Of a stretch of 64,000 nucleotides of DNA, positions 49,197 through 62,605 are shown in pieces (position 1 is the first letter of the stretch; the number at the start of each line of letters is the position of its first letter). Where the stretch lies: contig JAEPRB010000147.1 of assembly GCA_016758965.1 (NCBI GenBank), forward strand, positions 38,996 to 102,995. Reading direction: 5' to 3'. A program made the position numbers and the translations under genes. The stretch comes from Circinella minor (taxonomy: Eukaryota; Mucoromycota; Mucoromycetes; Mucorales; Lichtheimiaceae). The notes beneath the pieces were generated by a model that saw nothing but the letters and a program-made list of their open reading frames with translations, was not told the origin of the DNA and did not search any database.

Positions 49197-52100
49197 CAAC
49201 TTTCTTTTTCAAAGTATCTTTCCCCAATGACTATGAAACAAATGTACAGTATTCTATTATATACTGAGATAAATTATTCAAATTCAAAAGAAAAACAGTT
49301 TCTTTTACAATAAAAAGGGTAGTAAACGATGAGGAAAAAAACCAAAATGTTCCCTTGTGAACTTTTGAAAGTAAAAAAAGGAGACGATTTAATTATATAT
49401 ATAGTGTAATATTATTATCATTATTATCATTAATTATTAACTACCAATCAACTTCATCAAAGAGTATCATAATTAAAAGGGATGTACGAGCAAGCGATTC
49501 AAAAAGGGACAATCAAGTCGAAAGTTTTACAGAGCCATTATATATGCTAGCAAATTGAGAAAATACCATTTTTACAATAACTTTTGTTTATATGTTATAT
49601 TGAAAAAAGAGTGATCATAGATGAGTGATACGAGTTTCATAATTGACACTACTAAGCTCGCCTTCCTAATCGAGGATGGGATTGATAAAATAGTTAATCA
49701 TATTCAATTTATATGTAGCAATTCTTACGTCACGGTATTTCTTCTTTTTCTCCCCGCCTCTCTTAATTCAATTTAGAATTATTTCGATAGAAAAGAAATT
49801 ACAGCTCTTATACAGCAGAAAATCAACAGTTTTAATGATAGAAGTTCTTACAGCAACGGTAATCATGTTTAAAGTTGCGCTCAATTTTTCTCGGTAGACA
49901 GTCCAGTCAGAACTGTATAGCTCTGAAAGTCTTCTCTTTTGTGAAAGCAATAATTAGTTTATATAGGTAGTTGTTTAATATATTTATTTTCCCCGTTAAA
50001 TACTTCATTACCTATTATTTTCAAGCTTAAATGACCTAAGGCTATCTTTAAGAAACATATTATAATGAAGACGACAGAACAATCATGGAGGATTCTTTTG
50101 AGGTTGAACTTAAAATTGATTCAAGTTGGACTTCATCATTAAGAAGAGAAAAATGTGGGTTCAACAACTATAAGAAGTATCCAAATTCGGACTTATTGAA
50201 CAATATCTTGTTCACCAGACTTTTTGCCACCTTTCACAGTTAAGTTTAGAAGATTATTTTTTTGCTTTACTCAAGTAATCTCTTCGTAACTCTACGATCA
50301 TTAGCGTCTCTTGAGTACTTGGCGTGCCTGGTTTTGAACTTTAACAGACTATTTAAATGTCGCTCGCACAAGTATAGAGAAGATTTGATTACAAAAGTAT
50401 CAACGATAATATCTACAACAGCGGTAATATAAATGTCTCTCTTTTTCAATATAAAAAACAAGTGTTTTCGAGCTCCAGCAATACTCTTGCATGTTATTCA
50501 TCGCTTCAGGAACCAGATGGAGAGTATGGGTATAGAGCATCGAACTTGTAACGGGTTTGGTGGAAGTCGAGAAACAAAGTCAATAAATATCACTTGAATG
50601 TTTTGTTTTCTTTTCATTTGCTGGTACAACTGTACATGTATATTTTGCAAGCAAAGCGACCAATAATATATATATATATATATATTGATAGCTATTAAAA
50701 AGAACATTGCAGCAGAAGGACATGCCAATGTATTACAATGCAAAAATAATTTTGATATATCCACATACGTAATATAAGAATAACTTCTTTTTCTGGACTT
50801 TTGTCAAACATTGATAAAAAAAGGCAGCTTTTCGAAATCATGCAATTAATGGATACAAATAAATGAATTATTTACATTATTTTGTAGATCTATACATACA
50901 ATATTTTCTTGTTCTAGGCACACTATGGAGTAATTTATACAGGTATGTTTCACTAGTTTGATTGTAAACTTTTTTATTGGTCTCGATAATTCCATTAATG
51001 CATACTAATATTTGCTGCTATATTCCTATTGATTTTCAGACCCTTTTGCTGACATGCTCGAACGGGTCGAATATATTTTCCTAATCAGTTATTACAGTGC
51101 AATAAACAAATCAATAAGGAAATGCTCAGTTAACCAAGCTTCTTTCCAAGCAAACTCGTGCTTTAACATTGCATAGCAGTTTTTCTTATAATGTTTGAAT
51201 GTATTATACCAGTACGTAAATACCAAATGTAAGAGTTATGTAATACGTATAATATTATGTAATCCGTTATAAATTTACACTCACTTTTGATGTATTATTA
51301 TAGGTTTCTTCATCATTTCACGTGCTACTCCTCAAGGAAACAGGTGGTTACGATGTGAAACACATCAAATATTTACGAAGTGTATTATACATGTGTGGGA
51401 AAATGTCTATAGTTATCTTGAACCTATAGCAGCACAACGTAGTTTTCAGATTAGGATCAGTTATTTTTTTTCCTTCCATAAGTACATATCAATGTTTTCA
51501 TTTCTGACTTATATCTCAACATAGTGTATTTTGCAATATTGTGAACGTTCTTCTAATAACTTTCAGTCTTTTTTATTTTCAAAAAAGAATGCAAATAATT
51601 GTATATAATCAAAAGACTATTTCTACTCTTTCTTTTTAGTTTTTAATTTACACTTCTCGCCATCCGTATGTTCTGGATTGTTTTAAACCCGTTTTTAGGC
51701 AATTACAACAATGTTATAATTTATTGTATTATTGTTGAGAATAGCAAGCTTGTCTGATAAAGACATAACAATATACTTTTTCTCTACATGGCAGGTCTTT
51801 AGTGTAATGTAGACATAAATATTATAAAATTACTCAATTTTTTTCACTTTTCGTTCACTATCTTTATTTTTACAGAAAGAGTCGTTTTCAGCCCACTCTT
51901 TTCTTGAGATACTGATTATTAACTAAACAGGTTTTTTTCACTGCTTTTTGGAATTTCGATGACTTGACCATTAACTCTTGATCTATTCATATGTAAAGTA
52001 TACATCCACATTCTTGTGGCCCAATTATATCACACGAATCAACTTATACTTATTTTACTTGGACATGGCATAGTTGTCATTTTCCCTCAGAGATGATAAA

Positions 52101-55100
52101 TTCAATACCTACCTCAATGAAGTATAAGCTATTTTCATTTTTGTATGCAACTATGCTTATTCTAGGATGCAGAACTTTTTTTAACAAACGTTATTATTAT
52201 AAAAAAGGCCCTCCGATTGGAATTCTAATTTTATACAGATCAACAGCGCATTCTTTTCATAGCAGGTGCGTGGCTAAAAATGAGCCTAAAAGGCCCTTTT
52301 CCGCCGCGGATATGTTTGTTCAATCCTGCTTTTCGCTCGGGCAAAGAAAAAAAGAAGATTACAAGCTGACCCGCAAAGTGATGATAATTAAAAAGGGGGT
52401 CCAATAAAATAAATAAATTATTTAAATTATTAAGAAAAAAAAATACAATTTTTTATGACATACTAATAATATTCATAATTACATATAAATTATTAATGCA
52501 TACAATTTTTTTCCATCATATGAAATGATCCACATTGACACGAAAAAGAACAAGTTTTTGCGGCCATGACATCTTCCTGCTGTCGTTACATTCGCGGGGT
52601 TTTATTATATTTATGAAAAGATCGTTGCCAAGAGTAAAACACTTTTCCCCTTTTCGGTTTCTATCTCGGATGTTGATTCATTTTCTATACGTGATTACAG
52701 TAAACAATGACTAAATGCAAATTAGTATCAACTTCGTATATGATACAGTAATCCCTGTTTCTTTTGTTTCAATTCAAAGAAAGAGAATGGGTAGAAAACA
52801 AAGCTGTTTTCTTTTTTTGACCCGATACTTTTTCTATTTGATATTTCTTTTTTTGTACGACGAAAAAAAAAGTAAGAAGCTTTTCAAATTCGATTGTTAT
52901 TATTATTGTTGCACCGCCTTAACATTAAGACGAATCGCCGGTTTATATATATATTGTAATAAAAAAAAAATAAACTGTGCTACACTTTGTCCTTTACACG
53001 GCATTTATATAAAATAAAAAGGTATCAACAATGCTTGACACGTGTGAAGCAAAGGAAAAAAAGGGTGTCTGTCGATCGGTTTCGAGGGGACAGTTTGCAC
53101 TATTATTAAAGAATGCCACTCATAAAAAGTGCATATTATAAATAAAGGATCATCTCTTTTTTCTCCTTTATAAATATCCGTTAATATTATATACCTGCTT
53201 TAGTTCTTTGGTAGAACGGAGTGTCAAGTAATTAAAAAGCTTAGCATTTTTTTTATGTACAGAGTGTATAAAAAGCTTATAAATAGTTCTGCACTCACAC
53301 AAAATAAAATTATGTTACCCAGCTCAAAAATGTAGCACACAAAATATGTCTTTTTTTTCTTCTATTTTTACTTTAAAAACGTTGCCAGACTTTTCGGCTC
53401 TTTTTTCTTCCTTTTTTCTTTCTTTCCTTTGTTTCTTTTAGTCTATTTACTATACACACCAACTATAATGTTATCAATGAGTGTGAATGATATTAGCTAC
53501 AATTTATTACAATGGCTTACAAACTCTGTAACGATATTTATAGTCATCATGTTTATTTGTAAGGTGTAATGATGAGATAATTCATCCATATATGCTTGTA
53601 ATAGTTTATGGGCGATTGCTATTAATTTTTCTTTTCATTTCACTGATAGTACACCTGTTACCTATAAAAAGTTGCATCATGTGTTTTGTCGGACCATCAC
53701 TTTTCAAATTACAAAAGCCTATATATAGCTCTTTACTTATAACTTTACTATCTTTGACAGTAAAGAATTTTTAATCACGTTTCATGAGAGAGCCTAATTC
53801 TATTTTTTTTTATCAATTACCCAATACTCCTCCGTGCATAAAAAAATAAAGCTAGAAAATCGTATGATAATTCGCATAGTATAGAAATTATACAGTACCC
53901 CTGTTTGTATATATTTCTGTCTAATGCTTTAAGTTTTAGTATGGAATTGATATACACCATTAAGCAAATTCGTCAAAAATACATAGTTTTCAGAAGTTAG
54001 TAAAAAATAAAATAAAAAGAATTTATTGTATATTATAAATTATAATTCAAAGGATTTTATAACATGAATGAATTCATCATCAATTGCTTAGGATGCTTAA
54101 AATAGTTATGTTTTTATGTTTTAATATTTTCAGACTTAACCACAATTCAAATAATAATAAGTGATAGTAAAATACCGACCACCATTCGTTTCCATTCGGT
54201 AATTTATGAACATGCTCGTGTATATTGTAAAGTTGAAGCTCTTTATATACGATTCACTTCCCTAAAGCTAATTCTATACTCCACAATATTAATTACAACT
54301 AAGTCAAGCTGATCTGATGAAATCAAAAATTGTAGATCCATGCCCGTCCCCCGTTTGATGATTATTCTCGACCTTGAAATTCACAATTATAAACTCAGCG
54401 AATTAAACTGATTGCCATTCCAAAACATTAAGTTTTTCTTTTTCCTGTCTCCTTGAACAGTATGCTTAAAACAGCGGTCACCGCTAGCCGCATATTGTTA
54501 CTATTGTAATCTTCATGATATTATTACCTCTTTTACTTTTAATAAATATTAACAAATGGTTATTTATGCATGATAAAAAAGAAAAAAATGGTCCGTTCTT
54601 TTCTTTACTAATTAACCTTATTGTTCTTGCCTTGTTGTCATTATAACATATATTAATGAGACAGTATATAAAGAGAACGATAGGATGGGAATAAAAACTG
54701 TAAATATAAAAGCGTCTTGTGGAACAGTTCCTATTTGTTTTGTTGTTTTTTTGGATTTTTATTCAAAACTCGTGGTGCGCATCTCGATTAAGACTGAAGA
54801 GAAATATATAAAAGCGCGGTTCGGGCAAATGGTGGTCCACGAGATTTTGCTAATTTAAAATAGTATGTTACACAATTGAGCGATCAACATCGCAAATAAG
54901 AGCTTCCTATTTACCTGATCGACCTTTTTTTATATTTATGGTTTTGGTTTGGTCCCGCGCCTAATACCAAAAAGAACTACTCCCTTTCTCCCCCCCCCTT
55001 TTTATTTTTTATTTTGGTCTATTTTTTTTCACTTCTCTTTTTCTCTTTTACTTTTCTTCTTTTTCCCTCTTTCTTTTTTAACTCCATTCCTTCCCTCATT

Positions 55101-55250
55101 TCACTCTTCTATTCACTCTTGTTTTTTTAAAACAACTTCGTTTTTCTGATCATATTATTCCTTTTTTTTCTCCATTCATTGTACTCTTTTTAAAGTCTCG
55201 TTACAAAAAGATAATTTTTTTCATTCCCTTACTTATTTCTATTGGTTGCC
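49197..55250. other. Gene-poor 6-kb region with possible decayed coding scraps
   Basis: No intact gene was found. Short coding-like pieces: 50085-50243 (+, 53 codons starting MEDSFEVELKIDSSW); 50267-50400 (-, ending YSRDANDRRVTKRLLE); and 51304-51429 (+, after a good acceptor-like ATTATAG, containing FHVLLLKETGGYDVKHIKYL), with coding character continuing in another frame. They may be remains of one or more lost genes or elements. The last 500 bp is a pyrimidine-rich leader of the C2H2 gene. A TA run lies near 50669-50685. Confidence 0.45.
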
Positions 55251-56622
55251 ATGGATACTATTGACAAACCCAAACTTCCTTCTATTCAACTGATGCTCCA
55301 GGGTATCGGTGCTGAAGGTAACTTGATAATTTTCATATTTTGAAAAAAAGTTAACGAGAAAAACCAAACTAACGTAATTCCTTTTTTTCTCTCATGATAA
55401 AATAGAAAAAACAGCGACAACACCAAATGAGCATCGAGTCAGCAGCAGCGGGCATAAGCGCCATGCATCTGACCTGATGACCAACTCTGTCCCTTATTCC
55501 ACTCACCCCTCATCTCATGCTCCTAGGAGTTTGTTTCCTCATCCAGAAATGACAGCAAGTGGGTTACCAGGACATATGCAAAAGTTATCCATTTCGAATT
55601 CGACAACACCCGTTGCACCTATTGAACCTAATCTTCATCAACATCATCATCATCATGAATTAGCCCCACCTCCCTTACGACCTACAGCTCAAGGATATCA
55701 TTTCCAATCGCCTACATCAATGTTATTACAACAGCACCGATCTCCTCGAAATATGCACTCGCGTTCCTTTTCTGATTATTCTCATCCATACCCAACGCCG
55801 CTTTATTCTTCATCACCAGCAGCTCCGATGATGCGCGACGGTAGCACGACCAACAACACCAACAACGCTACTACAACAGCTACAAATACCACTTCTGTTA
55901 ATAATACGAGGGCTCGGCCCCAATATTTACAGACTTCCGGGTATCATCGCCGTGCTATCTCAACGAATACTTTGGATTTGATTCTTCAGCCTACTCTGCA
56001 ACGACCTATTGATTACCATAGCAATAACAATAATCAGCAGCAACAACCCCCTCAACTTTATGCTTCTTCTTCCACGACTACCACTACGACAAGTACAAAT
56101 GCTACACCTCAATCGCCTATTATGAGTGATGGTGGAGATAGTGAAAGCCATCATTCGGACTCAAGTGATAAGCCTAGAAAAGAAGCTGGTAGTAACAAGT
56201 ATCATTGTCCTTATTGTGATAAGGGATTCAGTCGTCCATCCTCTCTTCGTATTCATACTTATTCGCATACAGGTGAAAAACCATTTGTCTGTCCTGAACC
56301 TGGTTGTTCAAGAAAGTTTAGTGTACAAAGTAATATGCGACGACATTTACGTGTTCATCGTCTTGGTCGTGCTACAAAACGTTCTAATACTACTACGACT
56401 ACTACATCACCATCAGCAACAGCAATAGCGAGCAGCGGTAATAACATGGATTCGACGACAATGGGAACAACAATGGATCGTCGAGTATCCACAAAACCTT
56501 TAGCTGTAAAACCAGCAAGTTGGGATCAGCCACAAGAACATTATCATCTTCATCATCATCATCATCAACAACAACATTTATCAGCTTTTAATTTGCCCAG
56601 TTTGATTCATGATGAACAGTAA
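55251..56622 (+). CDS. C2H2 zinc-finger transcription factor
   Basis: 427 aa in two exons (55251-55317 and 55406-56622, G|AA). The N-terminus (MDTIDKPKLPSIQLMLQGIG) has the short LPSI-type motif seen in several fungal C2H2 factors. The middle is low complexity (His, Pro, Ser, Asn, Thr). Two adjacent fingers lie at about residues 288-341: YHCPYCDKGFSRPSSLRIH then a TGEKPF linker and FVCPEPGCSRKFSVQSNMR, ending in RRHLRVH. Fingers contact DNA in the major groove. The C-terminus is His/Gln-rich, ending NLPSLIHDEQ. The long pyrimidine-rich leader is common for fungal regulators. The target pathway cannot be told from sequence. Confidence 0.92.
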
Positions 56623-56779
56623 ATGAAGAAAAGAGGGCTTAACGGATATATCATATTTTAGTGTTATTATTATAGATTCAATAACTTCCCCTTCCCCCCT
56701 TTTTTTTTTACCCAACACTTTGTTTTTCTGTCTGTTAATTTTTTTTTTATTTCATTTTTGTAATCGTTTTTTGTTTTTA

Positions 56780-56819
<40 letters not shown>

Positions 56820-57980
56820 TGTAGCATCACCCAACATCCACACACATTTCATTGCTTTAGTGATAACATATCCTGACACTTTTATTTTTGTCTTTTTTAC
56901 TTTTCTACTTGTTTACCTTCTTAAAATCAAATATTTTTCCTTTTTGAACAAAGGAAAAGAAAATCAAGTATTTGTGAAGTATTTCTTTTTATTTTTTTTT
57001 GGCTTTACTAAATGCCTATTCACTCTACACAACACACGCACACACACATAGTTCTCTTTCCCTTTAATTATATTATCTATATATTATTATTATCGTCATT
57101 TTTTTTGGCAACTTCTTCTCAATTAAAGATAACTTAAAAAAAAAAGAAGGATGCTGGATCATCATCTTTTTTTTTAGAAAAAACACATTATATCAACCAA
57201 AAGAAATGATAATATCACGTTTAAAATATATCTTTTTCGTTCTCTCGTTCTCTTTCAAGACGACACAGTCTACTTTACTATATACAGAATTTAATATCAC
57301 ATATAATAACAGACCAATCTTTATTGTTACAATACGTCAATGATTTTGTTATATCTCAAAAAAAAAATGAAAATGAAAAAAAAATGAACCATTAAAAGAT
57401 ATATTAATATATAATTATAGAATATAAAGGAAAGAAATAAAAGTTGTATGTACATATATATATGCATGATTGTCAAGTACTCAAAAAAAGGGAGTTTCTG
57501 TATAAACAACAATTTTTTTTTTAAAAAAAATATTTTGATGTGTCCCGTGTGTGTCATGTACGTGTTAAGAGAGGAATAGTGGTTATGTCAGTGGAATGAT
57601 AGTATATTTGAGTGTATATGCGTGTTGGAGGGAATTGTTGTTGTTGTAGTATGTTTTCTATTTTTTGTTTTATATGTATGTATGTGTTTATGTATGTATG
57701 TACGTATGCATTTGGTTCATAACTTGTGTTTTAGGATGCATTGATAACAGGGAAAAAGAAAATTGTGTATAATAAGAAGGATTATCATTACTGTTGTTGT
57801 TGTTGGTGGTGGTGTTGTTATTAGTTGTTACTGATCTATTTACTAAATTGCTGTTGTTATTATTAATGTTCACATTGACGTAGTTATTATTGGTGATGAT
57901 GAATGAGATGGGTTTGTGTTTGTGTTTACTTTTATATAGATATATGAAAAGTAGAACAAAACATACATATATATATATAA
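56623..57980. other. Convergent intergenic region with microsatellites
   Basis: 1.36 kb between the convergent C2H2 and PAS genes. It holds (ATT)13 at 56781-56819, T-rich runs and GT/ATGT-rich tracts near 57660-57710. It has no recognisable gene and presumably contains both 3' ends. Confidence 0.6.
56781..56819. repeat. (ATT)13 microsatellite in the C2H2 3' region
   Basis: 39 bp of perfect ATT, about 160 bp past the C2H2 stop codon, probably inside the 3' UTR. Confidence 0.95.
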
Positions 57981-58793
57981 TTAAGACACGGTCATTCTGG
58001 GAGCTAGACGAATAACAACCACCAACCCATCATTTGATGAACCAACGATTGCTTCTACTGCTTGAGTTGTATTATGTTCTTTATCTATAATCCAATCAAA
58101 TCGCATACGCATGATCATATCCGATCCTTTGGTCATATCCAATTGTTGTTGAACGACTTGTCCATCCTTATCACTAACATAATCCAATAATGGTCTTCCT
58201 AAAACTTGGTCACATTGTACTCCTACCAGTCGTTCCGCCATTTGTGAAACGAAGACAATGGTTGAATCCTCTGTATAGCGATTCAATATCAAACAAAAAC
58301 GAGGTTCTTGAATATGTGTCACTCGATTATTGATCCATTGATGGTGTGTTTGTAATGATACTCGCATCCGTTCCTGGCTATCATTCCAAGCACCTATTAA
58401 CTCTAGAGAACCATCATCGCTTACGATAAACACTTCGTCTACCGAGTTGCTGCGAATCTTGTGCCCTACATTGTTTGGATCGTACAAATAGTTTGTACAC
58501 ATAAGTAAATCGTAGCAGTAATGAACCAACGTTTCAATAGTGACATAATGACCATCCTTGTGACGTGTTCGATAAGCAACCATGGATGACATTTTCTCAT
58601 TCATAACGTTGGCTGAATGGACACGCGTCAATGCGTTAATGTCGCTGGGATGAAAAAACTCGTAAGCACCTTTTCCTACCATTTCATCTGGTGTATAACC
58701 TAGTACTTCACAAACACTTTCGGACACATAGATTAAATTAGCTGCTGCTGTGTTGTCATATATTGAAATGTAGTTCGGTGTATTGCTCGCCAT
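57981..58793 (-). CDS. Two-PAS-domain protein without visible effector domain
   Basis: 270 aa, single exon, unusual in this intron-rich window. The first PAS fold covers about residues 8-120 (NLIYVSESVCEVLGYTPDEM, then GKGAYEFFHPSDI); the second covers about 160-265 (TIVFVSQMAERLVGVQCDQV, then GRPLLDYVSDKDG). No LOV photoreceptor cysteine motif, zinc finger, bHLH or kinase follows. PAS modules sense ligands or mediate partner binding, as in white-collar and related fungal regulators, so this protein probably acts through a partner. The start at 58793 (MASNTPNYISIYDN) directly precedes the first PAS strand. It is convergent with the C2H2 factor. Confidence 0.85.
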   Translation of the reverse strand: MASNTPNYISIYDNTAAANLIYVSESVCEVLGYTPDEMVGKGAYEFFHPSDINALTRVHSANVMNEKMSSMVAYRTRHKDGHYVTIETLVHYCYDLLMCTNYLYDPNNVGHKIRSNSVDEVFIVSDDGSLELIGAWNDSQERMRVSLQTHHQWINNRVTHIQEPRFCLILNRYTEDSTIVFVSQMAERLVGVQCDQVLGRPLLDYVSDKDGQVVQQQLDMTKGSDMIMRMRFDWIIDKEHNTTQAVEAIVGSSNDGLVVVIRLAPRMTVS

Positions 58794-59062
58794 GTGTTTA
58801 TATTGCGTTTATAAAATGGTGAATAATGTATAATATTAGAATGATAATAGCAGTAACAATGTGGTAATAGTAGTAAAAAATAATAATAATAAGAAAGAAA
58901 AGTAAGGAAAAAAGTAAGAAGGGATATGTAAATATATAATATGACGGGATGCAAAAAGTTAGTTATACAGAATAGTGGGGGAGGTTGGGTGTTGGTTTTT
59001 AGTCAATAAAGGTAAGACAAAAAACAATTCTCTTTTTTTAAGACTAGTGGTTATTGGAGTAC

Positions 59063-59097
<35 letters not shown>

Positions 59098-61162
59098 GAT
59101 AGAGAAAACGAAAAAACGGGGCGCTGTAAAATGCACAAGTAAAAATAGGCTCGAATAATTAATTATATTTGAGATTAAAGTAAGAACTAAAACGGGGAGA
59201 ACGAGAAATCAAGAAGTTTTCCTTTTTCTGCTAGTATGGATGATACTGGCTCAACAATATCCGGCTGATCCAAAAAGAATAAACTTTCAGGGTGCTTTTT
59301 TTTTCAGTTACCCTTTGACCGGGTCCATAATATTCATTACACTTGTGTACAAGACTACATAGAACAAGTCGAGAAAGCATATGTACCTTTCTACATATTT
59401 TTTGCCATATAAAATTCGATTAGGTTAAATGATAAACAGTATCAGAGACAGCAGCAATGGTAGTAACGGCTATATATAGAGGCTTGGAGCTGTTAAAAGT
59501 TAAAAAAAGATACATGATCTTATGAGTTTTTCGGTTCCTTCTTTCCTCGTTCTTTTTTTCCCTTGGCAACCTGCCTCCTTTGTAAAAATGCATATGAAAC
59601 CATTATGGATTTTAATGATCATTCTTTTTTGATATTAATGTAAAAAAGAAAATATATACATTGTTGTTGTTAGGATATAAAAATGGTCTGATGGCAATCA
59701 ATCATAACGATAATATCGCTTTTAATCAATATTTTAAGAAAACAACGAAAACAACAAACAAACACTACTTTTTTGTGTGTCCATCTATCATCTTCGTTTC
59801 AATAATTTTATTCCCCTCAAACAAATAAAAAAAGGAAAAAAAAAAAAAACAGAAATAAACATCGTTGATCCATCACCATCAACATCGTTAATAGTGTTGC
59901 TATGTTGGGTGAAAGAAGAAAAGAAATTTTAAGCGTGATAAACCAGGCTTATGATAAGTAACTCCTTGAAAAGGGAGTTATTTGACGTACTATATATTAG
60001 AACTGCACAAAAGAACAGTGCGCGCAATTATAACATTTTTCTTCCGTGTGACAAATAAGTATTCTCCTTTCTATTAGCTAACACCATATGTTGTTTTTTT
60101 TTAATTTAGTGTTGCATCGCAAAGTAGTTGACCCATATATATATTATGTACAGTATTGTTATGATTTACATTAATTCACACAAAGTTTGTATAATCTTTT
60201 CTTTTATATGAAACAAATAAATTTTACTTCGTAAAATCAACTATTATTCATATATATAAATCATAGGGTTAATAGTTAAATTATCCATATATAGTAACAA
60301 ATAAATGTATATAAATAAAAACTCGAAGGATACATCAGCCTCACTTTATCTCTCTCACACTCATATATGCATAATAATATGTAACGAATGTTCTTTCCCA
60401 CAGATAACCCTTTTTTTTTCTTGTGTATAATTTCGTGATTTATGCATAAATATTTTTTGAGACCATGTATGTGCTTATAATAAAACGTGTAAATAGTACC
60501 TTTCTACAATCTATAGTCAATTAACGATTTACCATGGTAACGATTATAATTACTCAAACACTTATTGTTAGTACCGTATTATATGCCACAAGAAGATTTT
60601 TAAATTGTGGTGACATCGTTTGATCAAATGGGGTATACACTGACTTCCTTCATACCCACTATTACAAGACTGTCTTTGTGGAGTACCAACCAGCAGCCAC
60701 TAGAGTACACTACACCAACTGTTCATGCCTGCAACATCATTTACAGAATATAATCCATGCGTTTGAACCTATATCGAACTTGGTTTCACCTCTATAACCC
60801 ATATATCATATTCTAAATAGCTTATCGCGTCCTGAAGCTGGTATCACTCTTAGTAAATGCTAATTCACTTGGTCTGATTTACTTCATGTACTTTAGGAAA
60901 TTGACAAAGGCTAAGTCATCCAGCTGACACATGTAATAATGGTATAGTGCCAGCACCCGAAGAAGTTGATCAGAAAGTAAATACACTTGTACTATTACCT
61001 TATAACATATAAATATAATAAAAAAAATACGTACTGTATTCCGTCATCCTTACACCATACCATTATTTAATACCTACGTATAGTTAAAAATATCACAAGA
61101 GTTGCTATTGCTAATGATAACCACTTGTTAGAAAATAATTTGATAGTTGAAATTAACAAATA

Positions 61163-61218
<56 letters not shown>

Positions 61219-62581
61219 CTTTCAAAGAAATGTACATAAAAGCTTCGTGAAATCTCGATGGAGACTGTTCAGGTACCAATATGTACCCTGGGTGCCACGT
61301 ACGATTAAGTTTATGCGTGAACACATAGAAGCGGATATTATCCTAGTCCATTACGATCAAATAGGGGTTTCAAGATCGTTTTTTTTTTCATTTTTGAAAC
61401 CCCCTAATAAATTGTTGTTCTTACGTACATAGTTTTTACATATATCAAAGAAAAACACAGAACTACGTTTTCATATAATTAGAGTATTATGTATTAATTA
61501 AGAAAAATAAATACTGAAAACAATGAATAAATGTATGAAATACTTACAGAAGTGGAATCAAAAGTAATTTTGTCAAGCATTCTTACTTATTTCAGTAACA
61601 CTGAGCAGGCCTTTTTGTGAATGATATATAATAAAACTATAACTGATGTTAAGCCAGCTAAATATTGTAGCAATCCGTATTATATACTACGTAGCGTTCG
61701 CTCTCGAGAGATGCAATATTGATGATCAAAAACATTTGTTAAATCATTTGTTAATATCTTGAACTTTGACAAAGAGTTGAGAAGTTATTTATTTATTATG
61801 GAAGAGGAAGTGACTTTTGTCTATAGAAATGTAGCTGCGCCCTTGCGGTACAAAGGGATAAGGAAATGCAATAATGAATTTTAAGGGCTTTGATTACCAT
61901 AACTAACCTCCTTTTAATTGGAAAGAAGTTTGATTTGAGTAGCTTGGGAGAAAGTAGACTTTGCTTTATGCCTGAAATATTCTGAGTCTGTATTTTTAAA
62001 GCTATGTGGATTACAGAAAAGTTGATATGCCATCCTCTTAAAAAAATGTAGTGGCTCCAGTGCAGAAATTGTAATAAAAGTACATTTATTATAAAATTTA
62101 ACTGGATAGGGAATATGTATATGCTCTTTGTGTAGTAATTATATAAAGCAGTTAAACAACCTATCCTTCTGTTAAACTCTAATAGTAAATAAATCCTTAA
62201 CTAGCTATTTATTCATCGATTGTTACTTTTTTTTTTTGTTTATATATTCAATCAGAACTTTTTTTACTAGGTATAAAGATACGAATATATATATATACAT
62301 ATATATTCTATCAATACCAATCATTATTGAACGATAAGAACAATTGTTTTAGTACTATTAACATCGAAGATTAATCATCTTTTGTTATTATTAATAGCGA
62401 GATGTCACATGGTTTTATTGGGGGTTCTATATTGAACAAAAAAAAAATTACATAAGTGGTAAGGGAAAAATAATAGTAAAAGTAAAATAGTAAAGTTAGT
62501 AAATTTTTGCATTGTGTGCACAAATATATAGATATAAATATATATACATAATATACTTACTCCCCCCAGTTAGTTTCACGT
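58794..62581. other. AT-rich intergenic region with microsatellites
   Basis: 3.8 kb without a recognisable gene. Contains a TA run at 59066-59094, an (AC)n-(AT)n tract at 61165-61218, and an inverted repeat GGGGTTTCAA (61364-61373) and TTGAAACCCC (61394-61403) with a T-rich loop. A short frame at 61247-61432 (+) is probably chance. Confidence 0.55.
61165..61218. repeat. (AC)n-(AT)n compound microsatellite
   Basis: About 30 bp of AC followed by about 24 bp of AT, perfect or nearly so. Confidence 0.95.
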
Positions 62582-62605
62582 TAGAGTAGTTTTCCTGCTA
62601 CTCTA
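62582..62605 (-). ncRNA. Hairpin across the stop codon of the TnpB/Fanzor-like gene (candidate guide-RNA scaffold part)
   Basis: TAGAGTAG (62582-62589) and CTACTCTA (62598-62605) are perfect reverse complements with an 8-nt loop. On the gene strand the stop codon TAG (62600-62598) is inside the 5' arm. In TnpB and Fanzor systems the guide (omega) RNA comes from the 3' end of the gene and the DNA just beyond it. A hairpin exactly here is suggestive but could be chance. The RNA itself is inference. Confidence 0.3.

Noticed and set aside
52093..52407. 104-codon plus-strand frame
   Set aside because: Biased to Lys, Tyr and Phe as in random AT-rich DNA; no splice context or family.
61247..61432. 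61-codon plus-strand frame
   Set aside because: No start context or homology, and it ends in a poly-T-derived Phe run.
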